A DNA stretch of 64,000 nt, taken from contig JASEVX010000001.1 in assembly GCA_031761405.1 (NCBI GenBank), positions 44,805,669 to 44,869,668 of the forward strand, in the 5' to 3' direction. The DNA is from Serripes groenlandicus (taxonomy: Eukaryota; Mollusca; Bivalvia; Cardiida; Cardiidae). How positions within the stretch are numbered: the first letter of the stretch is position 1; every line of letters starts with the position of its first letter. Positions 30,641 through 43,300 of this stretch are shown one piece after another. The position numbers were made by a program, and so were the translations under genes. The notes below the pieces were generated by a model. That model made no database searches, was not told the origin of the DNA, and saw only the letters and a program-made list of their open reading frames with translations.

Positions 30641-30700
30641 TACAATTGTAAATTCACATCAGCCTACTCATATTGATCTGGATCTGCACAGGTTTTGAAA

Positions 30701-31194
30701 TTAATCATTTCCAACATACAAATAAATCTGCAGCAGACGACTATGAAAACACATGACAACAATATAGGAAAATCTCAATAAATGAAGAAAGTACAACTAT
30801 TTAATAGAGATGAAAACATCCAGGCAAAATGGGAAATTACTGATTTTGAGGACTTTCTCCTTTACAATGATTTTAAAGTCTTCCGCTGCAGATTTGTAAA
30901 AATGATTTTGCAGGTGGGAAAGGGATAAGGAGGGAGGGTAAACATTTCATTGGATTAGGCTGGTAATATTTCAGTAAACACTTTTCCACATACAGAAGCA
31001 TTCTGATGCCTAGTACAGATAACTTTTGAAAACCATGTGGCAAAAGAATTGCTCATAATGAGCAATTTCTCCATTTGCCATATTGTATTTGTCTCTTTCC
31101 TAAAATTAATCTTTTATATAAAGAGATTTCTCATATTTTTCTCAAGATGATTTCAAAGTTATCTTATGCACATCTGTTGTATGTGGGAAAGTGT
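30701..31194. repeat. two older TTAA MITEs next to a dynein exon
   Basis: 30701-30929 is a + copy (TTAATCATTTCCAACATAC ... GGTGGGAAAGGGATAA). 30974-31194 is a - copy ending GTATGTGGGAAAGTG, 13 bases from the end of the dynein exon at 31208. Confidence 0.7.
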
Positions 31195-31207
31195 CGAGAT
31201 CTCCTAC

Positions 31208-31319
31208 CTTCAGTAACATGGCCTCTCCAACTCGGATCGAAGACTCCAGTGTCCTCATAAAGTTTGGATCTGCTGCAGTGACAACCTTCAGTCTGATGCC
31301 CTCCATCTGCTGTATCCAG
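31208..31319 (-). CDS. dynein heavy chain exon (13th and last seen)
   Basis: 112 bases. Completes a Ser codon split with the preceding exon and reads [30 protein letters not shown]. This is the segment after the PQGQA motif that leads into AAA6 in dynein heavy chains. Acceptor AACTGTTACAG and donor AAG|GTAGGA are good. No following exon was recognised between here and base 1. Confidence 0.85.
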
Positions 31320-34300
31320 CTGTAACAGTTAAACACAAGTTTGTTTTACCCTTTGCCAAATGCAGAAATGTTTTGATGCATCTACAGTAGACGAATTTAG
31401 AAAACAGTTATATTCTGATTTATTGAGATTTCCATATTTTTGCCAAATTACTTTAAACCAGACCTGAAGCAGATTTCATATACCCAGGAAAGAGTAAACA
31501 GTGACCAAATAGATAAATGGATAAAGATGACAGTCAAAGCAATTCCATTGACATAACTGTTAAACTGATGAAGTTATTACCCGTAATAGTAATTTGGAAA
31601 GTTAAAAACTCAAAAATATATTGTGGAAAAAGTAGAAATTGCTTATAAAAGGAACATCTATGAACATTGGGCTAAGTTCTCAAGTTATCAACATTTATTG
31701 TTGTCTGTAATAGCTAATCAATCACAGAGTTGATTGTCCTGTAAATATTCAAACACTTAAGACTAAAGATGGCAATTTGAATTGTTTTTTTACTCTCATC
31801 AATCAACTTAAAACCTAGCCATCAATAAGAACTGGTTTTAATTTAGTGAAACTAAATTGTCTATAAGTGTGATTACCTCATAATTAACCCTTTCCCACAT
31901 ACAAAAAGCCTACAGCAGAGGTCTTTGAAAGCCTGTTAGCTACTGAAAAGATTTGAAAACATTGTGGCAAATGAAGAAATTGCTTGGTTTGAGCAAATTC
32001 TCCTTTAGCCACAATGTTTTCAGAAGTTGTCTGCTGCAGAGGCGTCAGAAAGTGTCTGTATATTTGTAAAGGGTTAAATGCAGCTCAATATTGGCAAGAA
32101 GTTGGAAGACCATGCTGCAGATAATAGTAAAGCCTTTCCTTCAAGCAGACACACCTTGATGCAGAATGCGCAATTACTCCTTTTGCCAAAAAATATTTCA
32201 ACTTTTTTCAAAATTTATATTTTCATATATTCAGATTTTCAAAAACATTTGCCTAAATGTTATCAAAATTGTCTGCTGCTGCAGAATTCTAGTTTGTTGG
32301 AAAAGGATAAAGCCTTTCCCTAAATAATATGATGCATTTAAACCAGATGATTTTTGAAAATATATTGTCAGAAATAGTGAAATTGGTTCTTTTTAAATTT
32401 CTGCTCAAAGATTGTCAAAGTAGATTATAAATTATAATCATGCCGATCCAACCTTTTTTGCGGAAAACGATGTCGCTCCATTTGACGTTTCCGCCAAAAT
32501 GAAGAAGTATGGAAATGACATGCCATGGCCTTGGCTACTATAACCATCATGTTAGTTTTCGTATGTAATACTTTCAAGATGGACACAACATAGTCTGTGA
32601 TCTTTGTTAAGAAATATTGAAATATAGAATGTTTTTATTTTGATAAAATAAAATACTCTACCTTGCAGCTTGTCCCTGTGGATCTATCATTAGGGGCCAT
32701 TTATTTCCCTTTTTCACCATGACAGCATTAGCTGTAGAATGAGTATCCAGAGGTAAACCTTCATTTTGCCATATTAGCACCTAAAGAAATGAAGTACAGT
32801 CATTGATTGATTTAGTAATATTATAGAGTATAACAAGAAACCGCTGAAGACGGTAAGGCCGGAGTGTCGGCAATTTTTACCTTGAAAATCAACAAACCAA
32901 GGTCAAGGTCAAAGTAACCATAGAACTTGTTACTGGTTACCTTCAGGCAAAGTTTCAAGTTTGTAACCCTTTCCAGTGCTGAGATTTTGCCTCAACCTGA
33001 AACTTTAACCAAAATGTTGACGGACAGGCAGACAGACGGACAGATGGACATACCGACAGACAGACGGACGGAAATCTATAGACCGGAATTGCTAGAGCAA
33101 TCCAACCAAAAAGTTAAGCTTTTATCTGATATGATATAGTTTTAGAGTCGTCTGCTACAAAAATATTAAACCTGAAATATGATAACTTTGCTATCAGGTT
33201 GGAAAACATTAAAAAAAGGATATTTCATATTTTGAGCAATTATTCCTTTCTAACCATTTCCCTCATATAAACGCTTTCTGACGCCTCTGCAGCAGACGGC
33301 TTTTTGAAAACATAGTGACACAAGAAGAAATTGTTCAAAACTAACAATTTCTACTTTTGCTACAATGTTTTCCACTTTTAGTCATACGTTATCCATTCAA
33401 TTATAGAGATTTTCAAAATTCAGAGAATTTGCAGTTATATAATAATAAATAGAAATTCTATCGCATGTTGAATATTAAAATTTAAAGGAGAAAACAAGGT
33501 GACCATTTCATGTGTTGCTGCTATTCTTAAATTAGCTGAAGAGAACAACCAGATCAGCCTGCACTTCAAGTCAGTTTGATCAAATATTTCAAATACCATA
33601 TCCAGAAGTTCAATCGTTTAATCGCCGTCCCCGCTTTGACTATTAATACAAGTATTAAATACAATGGCAAAATGTGTAAATGGTTACCCAAGGAACACTT
33701 GTGCCAAGTTATTTAAAAATCAGGCCTATACTTTTGACAAGATGTTTTTAAAGTTTTCACTATATATTCATACAAAGAAATCAAGCTCCATTCCCTGGTG
33801 GCCATCTTTTTTAACAGATCATAATAATTTGAACAATCTTGGTAGAGTGTCACCGAAGGAACATCTGTGCCAAATAATTTTCAAATCGGTCCAGGTCTTT
33901 TGGACATGACGATTTCTTTAAATTTTTACTATACACAAATAAGGAAAACAAGCTCTGCCCCCTGGTGGTCATGTTTTTCAACACATCGGTATAATTGAAC
34001 ATTCTTGGTAGAAAATTTGTGCAAAGTAATTTTCAAATTGGGCCTGCACTTTTGGAAAAGAAGATTTTAAAATTCCTTTCCATTGCCATGGCAACCACAG
34101 TTCCGCATGGAATTCAATTCTTTGAACAACTTTGAATGGGAACCACCCAAGGAACATCCATGTAAAGCTTTATCAAAATTGGCCAAGTGGTTTAGGAGGA
34201 GATGACATTTAAAGCAAGATATTGACGGATTATGGACAAAGACTGGTCACAATAACTCACTCTGAGCCTCTGGCTCAGGTGAGCTAAAAAGCAAAACAAC

Positions 34301-37300
34301 AAAACATTCATGTTGAACTGAACACAAATATTTCAAGCCGCCACCCGCGAAGCCAGAAATGCAACAAATTAGTCTCGCTTTCACAACTTTGTCGCGTCAA
34401 TACAAAAACCAACTTGAGAATAAGAGTGTTATTGCCAAAATTTAAAAAAACACCTGAGAAGATCGGTTTTCGTGAAATGTGAGACCATAATGTAATGAGA
34501 CAACCATGCAATTGTCATACCTGGTGAGCATCCACAGTGTTTTTAATGAGATCAAATGTCTTTGTTATGGGCACATTGGATGTCGTGCACATACCCGTCC
34601 ATTTGTTGACAAGCATTCTCCGATACTTAGCAGTAAAAGGTCCAATGTAGCATACACTGGCAGCTGCTACTAATGTGTCACCAACCAGCCCCTGTAGTTT
34701 GGAGTCTAATTCGCTCACAGACTCTGCCCATCTCACCTACAAATATACAAAGTGAAGCTCTTGTTAACCCTTTCCAAGATAAAAGCACTTTCTGAAGCCT
34801 CTGCAACAGACAACTTTTGAAAACATTGTGCCAAAAGGACCTATTGCTGCGCATAATGAGCAAAAATGGCGACTAGACTTTACACATGCCCTTGTATATT
34901 GCTATCGCATATATAGCAAATTAGTAGATATACTATTGATTGTTGTAAACTATACAGCATATCAATACAACTTGATGTTGGGAAACAATACATAAATAAT
35001 AAAGCAAACTACTTTCAGAGTATAAAAGGTTAAACCAGTTGGTTCGCAAAGAGGTCGTCTCTATAGCCTTTTGCTTGCTACACACCATGTGCAAAGAGTG
35101 CAGCCATAATTGGGGTGTGTCTGACCGGAAACTGTAATATTGGTAGGGTCAGGTAACTCCTGAACATTAAATCATTCGCTTGCAAGTTTTAATCAGAGGT
35201 CTAGACAAAGGGGAATAAATATGTCTTTCCTCCACAATATACCATCCTTTGATGGCTGTACGTGAGATGAATTGTCTCCCCTCAATGATTTTATTTAGAA
35301 CTCACTAACGTAAGGATTTAACCCCCCTTTCCCTCATATTGACACTTTCTGACGCCTCTGGAGCAGACAACTTTTTGAAAACATGGCGACAAAAGAGGAA
35401 ATTGCTCAAAACAAGCAATTTCTCCTTTTGTCACCATGTTTTCAAAAGCTGTCTGCTGCAGAGGTGTTGGAAAGCTTCCATGTGAGAATTCTTTCCCACA
35501 TGAAGATGCACTTTTAACACATCTAGTCAGCAGACAACTTTTGAAAACATTGAGGAAAAAGTAGAACTTTTTAATAATAAGATATTTCTCCTGTTGTCGA
35601 TATATCATGGCTTAAGTGTTTTCAACTTTATTCAATAATTATTCTTTCATTTCTAGAGATTTTGCGATACTTTTGCCTTGATGTTTTTTTAAGTCATCTG
35701 TTGTAGAATTGTTGTAAGTGGGAAAATATTAACTGTTTACTTATTATATACAACTCTAGGTGCCTCTGCAGCAGATGACTTTGGAAAACATTATGAGGAA
35801 AGTAAAAGTTGCTGAAAATAAGGAATTTGTCCATTTTATCATGGTTTTTTCCTCAAATTATTTAAAAATTATACTAATTTTCTAGGTGTTACACATATTT
35901 TCAGTGTTTTTTCTTGCTGTTTTTTGACCGGGGCCAGAGCCCTTTCAATTGTGAAAATAGTGACATTGTAAAATGTGATGAAAGTCAGATTTTGTGAATT
36001 TAGGCCTACTTTTGTGAAAAATGGAGGTGTCTTTTGATTGTGAATGGGGCCCATTTCCAGCCCCAAATTGGGTTAAGAGAAAGCACTGAATTTGCTCATA
36101 TATTTTGAAAGAAAAAAACTCATTATAGATGAAGGATAAATTGAGGTATTTAAAAAATGCATTCCGACTGGTGCATAGGTACCAGGACTAATTTACCCAG
36201 GCAGCGCAGTGTTTTAAATGATATACTGTTGAAAACGGCATTATACACCATTCAAACAAACAAATCAGTTGTATAACTTTTTCCCACATACAGCAAACCT
36301 GCAGCAGACGATTTTGAAAGCATGTTGGCAAAAACCTGGAAATTCTCTATAAATGAAGGTATAATTACTGAAAAAAGTGGAAAAACATTCTGGCAAATGG
36401 AGAAATTGCTCCTTTTGAGCAATTTCTCCTTTTGTCACAATGATTTCAAAGGTCGTCACCTGCAGATGCGTCAAAATGTGTCTACAGTTGGGAAATGGGA
36501 GAATGTCTGAAAGAATACTTCAGACAGCTTATTGGACATTAATTGTCCACTTCAATAACTCGTAATCAATCTGGTGTAATATTGACCAGAAATGCCTTTT
36601 GAAAGGCCCAGCACAAAACAGTTGTGTAACTGGTACTTAAATTACATACAGTTACAACTGTTTCACGCTAAGTCATCGATTTATCAATTACAAATATAAA
36701 AGACTAAAATTCCTGTACAGTGCCCTGATATTATTTAACACTTGCTGTAGAGGTTATGTCAATATTTCTCAGGAAATCCTTCGTTTTTATCGTCATCCTA
36801 AGTAGATTAAGCTAAATACNNNNNNNNNNNNNNNNNNNNNNNNNNNNNNNNNNNNNNNNNNNNNNNNNNNNNNNNNNNNNNNNNNNNNNNNNNNNNNNNN
36901 NNNNNNNNNNNNNNNNNNNNNNNNNNNNNNNNNNNNNNNNNNNNNNNNNNNNNNNNNNNNNNNNNNNNNNNNNNNNNNNNNNNNNNNNNNNNNNNNNNNN
37001 NNNNNNNNNNNNNNNNNNNGAATTTCTATTTATTATTATATAACTGCAAATTCTCTGAATTTTGAAAATCTCTATAATTGAATGGATAACGTATGACTAA
37101 AAGTGGAAAACATTAGTTTGAACAATTTCTTCTTGTGTCACTATCGTTTTCAAATCGCCGTCCCCGCTTTGACTATTAATACAAGTATTAAATACAATGG
37201 CAAAATGTGTAAATGGTTACCCAAGGAACACTTGTGCCAAGTTATTTAAAAATCAGGCCTATACTTTTGACAAGATGTTTTTAAAGTTTTCACTATATAT

Positions 37301-40300
37301 TCATACAAAGAAATCAAGCTCCATTCCCTGGTGGCCATCTTTTTTAACAGATCATAATAATTTGAACAATCTTGGTAGAGTGTCACCGAAGGAACATCTG
37401 TGCCAAATAATTTTCAAATCGGTCCAGGTCTTTTGGACATGACGATTTCTTTAAATTTTTACTATACACAAATAAGGAAAACAAGCTCTGCCCCCTGGTG
37501 GTCATGTTTTTCAACACATCGGTATAATTGAACATTCTTGGTAGAAAATTTGTGCAAAGTAATTTTCAAATTGGGCCTGCACTTTTGGAAAAGAAGATTT
37601 TAAAATTCCTTTCCATTGCCATGGCAACCACAGTTCCGCATGGAATTCAATTCTTTGAACAACTTTGAATGGGAACCACCCAAGGAACATCCATGTAAAG
37701 CTTTATCAAAATTGGCCAAGTGGTTTAGGAGGAGATGACATTTAAAGCAAGATATTGACGGATTATGGACAAAGACTGGTCACAATAACTCACTCTGAGC
37801 CTCTGGCTCAGGTGAGCTAAAAAGCAAAACAACAAAACATTCATGTTGAACTGAACACAAATATTTCAAGCCGCCACCCGCGAAGCCAGAAATGCAACAA
37901 ATTAGTCTCGCTTTCACAACTTTGTCGCGTCAATACAAAAACCAACTTGAGAATAAGAGTGTTATTGCCAAAATTTAAAAAAACACCTGAGAAGATCGGT
38001 TTTCGTGAAATGTGAGACCATAATGTAATGAGACAACCATGCAATTGTCATACCTGGTGAGCATCCACAGTGTTTTTAATGAGATCAAATGTCTTTGTTA
38101 TGGGCACATTGGATGTCGTGCACATACCCGTCCATTTGTTGACAAGCATTCTCCGATACTTAGCAGTAAAAGGTCCAATGTAGCATACACTGGCAGCTGC
38201 TACTAATGTGTCACCAACCAGCCCCTGTAGTTTGGAGTCTAATTCGCTCACAGACTCTGCCCATCTCACCTACAAATATACAAAGTGAAGCTCTTGTTAA
38301 CCCTTTCCAAGATAAAAGCACTTTCTGAAGCCTCTGCAACAGACAACTTTTGAAAACATTGTGCCAAAAGGACCTATTGCTGCGCATAATGAGCAAAAAT
38401 GGCGACTAGACTTTACACATGCCCTTGTATATTGCTATCGCATATATAGCAAATTAGTAGATATACTATTGATTGTTGTAAACTATACAGCATATCAATA
38501 CAACTTGATGTTGGGAAACAATACATAAATAATAAAGCAAACTACTTTCAGAGTATAAAAGGTTAAACCAGTTGGTTCGCAAAGAGGTCGTCTCTATAGC
38601 CTTTTGCTTGCTACACACCATGTGCAAAGAGTGCAGCCATAATTGGGGTGTGTCTGACCGGAAACTGTAATATTGGTAGGGTCAGGTAACTCCTGAACAT
38701 TAAATCATTCGCTTGCAAGTTTTAATCAGAGGTCTAGACAAAGGGGAATAAATATGTCTTTCCTCCACAATATACCATCCTTTGATGGCTGTACGTGAGA
38801 TGAATTGTCTCCCCTCAATGATTTTATTTAGAACTCACTAACGTAAGGATTTAACCCCCCTTTCCCTCATATTGACACTTTCTGACGCCTCTGGAGCAGA
38901 CAACTTTTTGAAAACATGGCGACAAAAGAGGAAATTGCTCAAAACAAGCAATTTCTCCTTTTGTCACCATGTTTTCAACTCTGTTCAATCATTGTACTTT
39001 CATTTAAAGAGAGTTTACAATTTCGTTCGAGATGTTTTCAATGATGTCTGCTGCAGATTTGTTGTATGTGGGAAAGGGTTAAGAGCAATTCTCCTGATAT
39101 TAAGCTTTGTATAATTGAACATGTCAGTATCACAAATCTCAACCTGTTCTCACAAACAATAAATCTGCAGAAGATAACTTTAAAAATTATAGTGTCTAAA
39201 ATATGAATAAATCTCTATAAATGAAAGTGCAATTGATGAAGAATTAAACAAATTGTGACAAAAAAAGAAATTACTCATCATGAGGACTTCTCCCTTTCAC
39301 ACAATGCTTTAAAACGTTGTCTCTTGCAGATGCGTTAAAATACATTGTCATGCCATAAAGGTTTAAAAGCTATATGTATCAAGTTTCTGTTGTAAATGGT
39401 ATTAAGAATAGTTACCCGTTTCCCACATACAACAAATCTTCAGCCGACGCTTTGAAAACATCTAGGCAAACAAACTTGCAAATATCTTTGAATAAAAGTA
39501 TAATCATTGGATAGAGTTGAAAACATTGTGGCAAAAGGAGAAATAGCTCATTACGAGTAACTTCTCCTTTTGTCACAATGTATTCAAATTCTCGACTGCC
39601 GCAGATGCATCAAAATGTGAAAGGATTAAGCAATCACTGTACCTTTTCATCTTGTAAGGCTTCAATAAGCACTTCAGCTCGTCTCAATCTGGACTGAATA
39701 AGTATCTTTTGATGTTCTAATGACTCTCTCTCGTCAACACTCTCCTGGTATTTCTGGGTAAGCGTATTAAAATGGTCTTGGATCTACAGTAGAACAAAAT
39801 ATTATAAGTTAGTCCTTTCCCTGAAATAGACTTAAATGCCTTTGCAGCAAATAAACTGCCTCTGAAAATATTGTAGGAAAAGGAAAACTTTGTAAAACCA
39901 GTAAATTCTCTTTTACCCTACAATGTTTTCAAACATGTGTCAAAATTATACTTCTTAAAATTTCAATATAAGGAAAACGGTTAAAAATAGCAAACATAAA
40001 TAAATAATTTAAGCTCAATGTGGACACTACAACAAGTGTGCAGCAGGCAACTTCAATACATGCAAAAATAGGTGACGACTAGATTGGTCAACATTCTTTA
40101 TATATCCCTATCATATTATGGTAGATTTGTTAACCCTTTCCCTCATACGACAATTCTGCAGCAGAAGACTTTGAACATATTTTGTCAAAAAATAGAAAAT
40201 CTCTTTAATTGAACGGATAACCTATGACTAAAAGTGGAAAACATTGTGGCAAAAGGAGAAATTGCTCGTTTTGAGCAATTCCTTCTTTTGTCACTATGTC

Positions 40301-43300
40301 TTTAAAGAGCTGTCAGCTGCAGAGGAGTCTGAAAGCGTCTATATGAGGGAAAGGGTTAAAATACAATTTCATTTTTTAATTTTACAACAGACCAATACAA
40401 CTTGATTACTTGAATGAAAGACATAAAGCACACTACTTTCGGAATTTGAAAGGTTAAAGAGATTGGATCTGAAAAAGGTTGGTTGCCTAATTAACCTTTT
40501 GCTAGCTAAAACATGTCCAAAGGGCACTGAGATTAATTGTGTATGCCAGACTCTATAGTGTAATGGTAGCGGCAGGTGATTACAGACTAAAGAAGAAATT
40601 TGCTTAAAAAAAAGGAGCAAACCATGTCCAAAGGGCACTATAATTACCTATAGAGTAATGGTAGGGGCAGGTGATTACAGACTAAAGAAGAAATTTGCTC
40701 AAACAAAATGGGCAAATATTCTTTTTCAATTAATGTTTTCTGAATGCATCTGCTGTGGAGGTGAATGTTGTTTATCATTTATAATAATCTAAGACAAAAG
40801 GGCCATTTTTACTTTAACTATATAAGCCCCATGGCGGCCATAGTTTCTGACCAATCAACTTGGCTTGAAGGAATTGGCTGATAGAGGGTCAGTCACCCTT
40901 GGAACATTTCTATAATTTTTTTTGATAATCGGCCTGACACTTTTGGAGGAGAAGATTTTTTAAGTTTTCACTATAGCCATATAATGCAAAATAGCCCTGC
41001 CCACTGGCGGCCATGTTTTTTTACAATTCAACACGGCTTGAAGGAATCTGAAAGTGGGTCATCCAAGGAACATTTCTACAAAATTATTTGAAAATCGGCC
41101 TGACACTTTCGGAGAAGAAGATTTTTTAAGTTTTCACTATATCCATATAAGGCAAAATAGCCCTGCCCCCCTGGTGGCCATGTTTTTTTACCAATCAACA
41201 TGGCTTGAAGGAATCTGAAAGTGGGTCACTTAAGGAACATTTCTACAAAATTATTTGAAAATTGGCCTGACACTTTCGGAGAAGAAGATTTTTTAAGTTT
41301 TCACTATAGCCATATAAGGCAAAATAGCCCTGCCCCCCCCCCCCCCCCCACCCCCCTCCGGCGGCCATGTTTTTCAACCAATCAACATGGCTTGAAGGAA
41401 TCTGATAGAGGCTCATCCACGGAACATTTCTACAAAATTATTTGAAAATCGACTTGACACTTTCGGAGGAGAAGATTTTTTAAGTTTTCACTATAGCCAT
41501 ATATATATTAAAGGCAAAATAGCCCCGCCCCCTGGCGGCCATGTTTTTTGACCAATCAACATGGCTTGAAGGAATCTGATAGAGGGTCATCCAAGGAACA
41601 TTTCTGCAAAATTATTTGAAAATCGGCCAAACACTTTCGGAGAAGAAGATTTTTTAAGTTTTCACTATAGCCATATAAGGCAAAATAGCCCCGCCCCCCC
41701 TGGCGGCCATGTTTTTTGACCAATCAACATGGCTTGAAGGAATCTTATAGAGGGTCATCCAAGGAACATTTCTACAAAATTATTTGAAAATCTGCCAACC
41801 AGTTTGGGAGAAGAAGAATTTTGAAGTTTTTTTCATTTCGTTGCCATGGAAACCAGAATTCTGCATGGATCCCAAAAATTTGAAGGAAATCTGGTGAGGT
41901 CATTGAGAGGATGCTTTCTGTGAAGTTTCATCCCAATTGACCCACTGGTTACTGAGGAGAAGAAGTTGACGCACGACGGACGCCGGACGACGCACGACGC
42001 ACGATGGACGACGGACGCCGGACAAAAGGCGATCACAATAACTCACCTTGAGCAAAGCTCAGGTGAGCTAAAAAGCAGAAATGTAGCATAATCTTTTCTT
42101 TTTCTACACTGTGTATAAATGTCACTAGCAGAAACCATGCAAAAACAGGCTATAAATCTGGTTATAGAATAAATATCATAGAATCTCACCTTTTTAAGAC
42201 TGGCCTGTTTCTGAGCTAAACTGTTTTCAGCCAGTTTGAGAGCTTCTCTTGCCTCTTCCACTCTTTTCTGTTTAGGTTTCACCATCTGTAAATAAAACAA
42301 TAAAAATGATGTGGCTTTTCTAAATTAATCATTTCCTGAGGCCTCTGCTACAGATAGCTTTAGTTTAAACTTATTTATTTTAAATCGATTGCGAAACAAG
42401 CTTTAAGCTTATATTAATCACGCTCGATGTGTGCTTCCTGGATACTTAACCAGTACTCGCGCCGATTGTGTGGAAAAATCCCAAAGTCAGGACCCGCTCA
42501 TCACGGGACTCGAACCAGGGACCTTTGATGTGAGAGGCCGACGCTCTACCTCTGCACCACTGTCTTCCACAGATAGCTTTCAAAAAACATTGTGGCAAAA
42601 GTAACAAGTTGCCCAAGAGGGGACATTATCGCTCCACAAAATTGTTAAATTGACAATGACGGACAGTAAGTGATCACAAAAGCTCACCTTGCACTTTGCA
42701 CAATCGTGGTAGAGGGTGAAAAATAAGTTCTGGCAATTTTCCCCTTTTCTGATGACAACGACAACGACGGGCAGTAAGTGATCACAAAAGCTCACCTTGC
42801 TCTTCGTGCTTAGGTGAACTGAGAACAAACATAAAACCCTTTTCTACATAATACAAATCTGCAGTATAATTTTTTTTAAACATTTTGGCAAAAACAAAGA
42901 ACATCTCTAAAATTGAAAATAAAATTATACAGTGGAGTTTAAAACAATGTTGAAAAAGAAGAAATAGCTCATAATGAGCCATTTCTCCTTTTGCCACAAC
43001 GTTTCCCATTGGCATCTTCTGCAAATGAGTCAAAATGCATCTGCATGTGGGGAAGGGTAATACAAGCATGCATAATTGTCTGAATCTTCATTTAACATGA
43101 ACTCTCTGAAGGTAGGCTTGCTTATGTTGTGGCTCATTTCTGAATCTGTCACGGTAGATCGACATATAGAGTTAGACATGGACTTTCAATTATCAACTGT
43201 TGTATTGTACAATTGTATTGTCTGTATTCAAAGAGGCATCTAAAATGTAGTAGGGATATGGTTAAACATGACTTACCTTATAAACTTCATTGTAATGTTC

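Noticed and set aside
33664..37442. 81-codon ORF present twice on the + strand
   Set aside because: It is in a decayed non-coding repeat within the duplicated segment; no protein resemblance.
6128..42568. Possible tRNA genes
   Set aside because: A and B boxes occur, but acceptor and anticodon stems cannot be completed and SINE bodies and tails follow; these are tRNA-derived SINEs.
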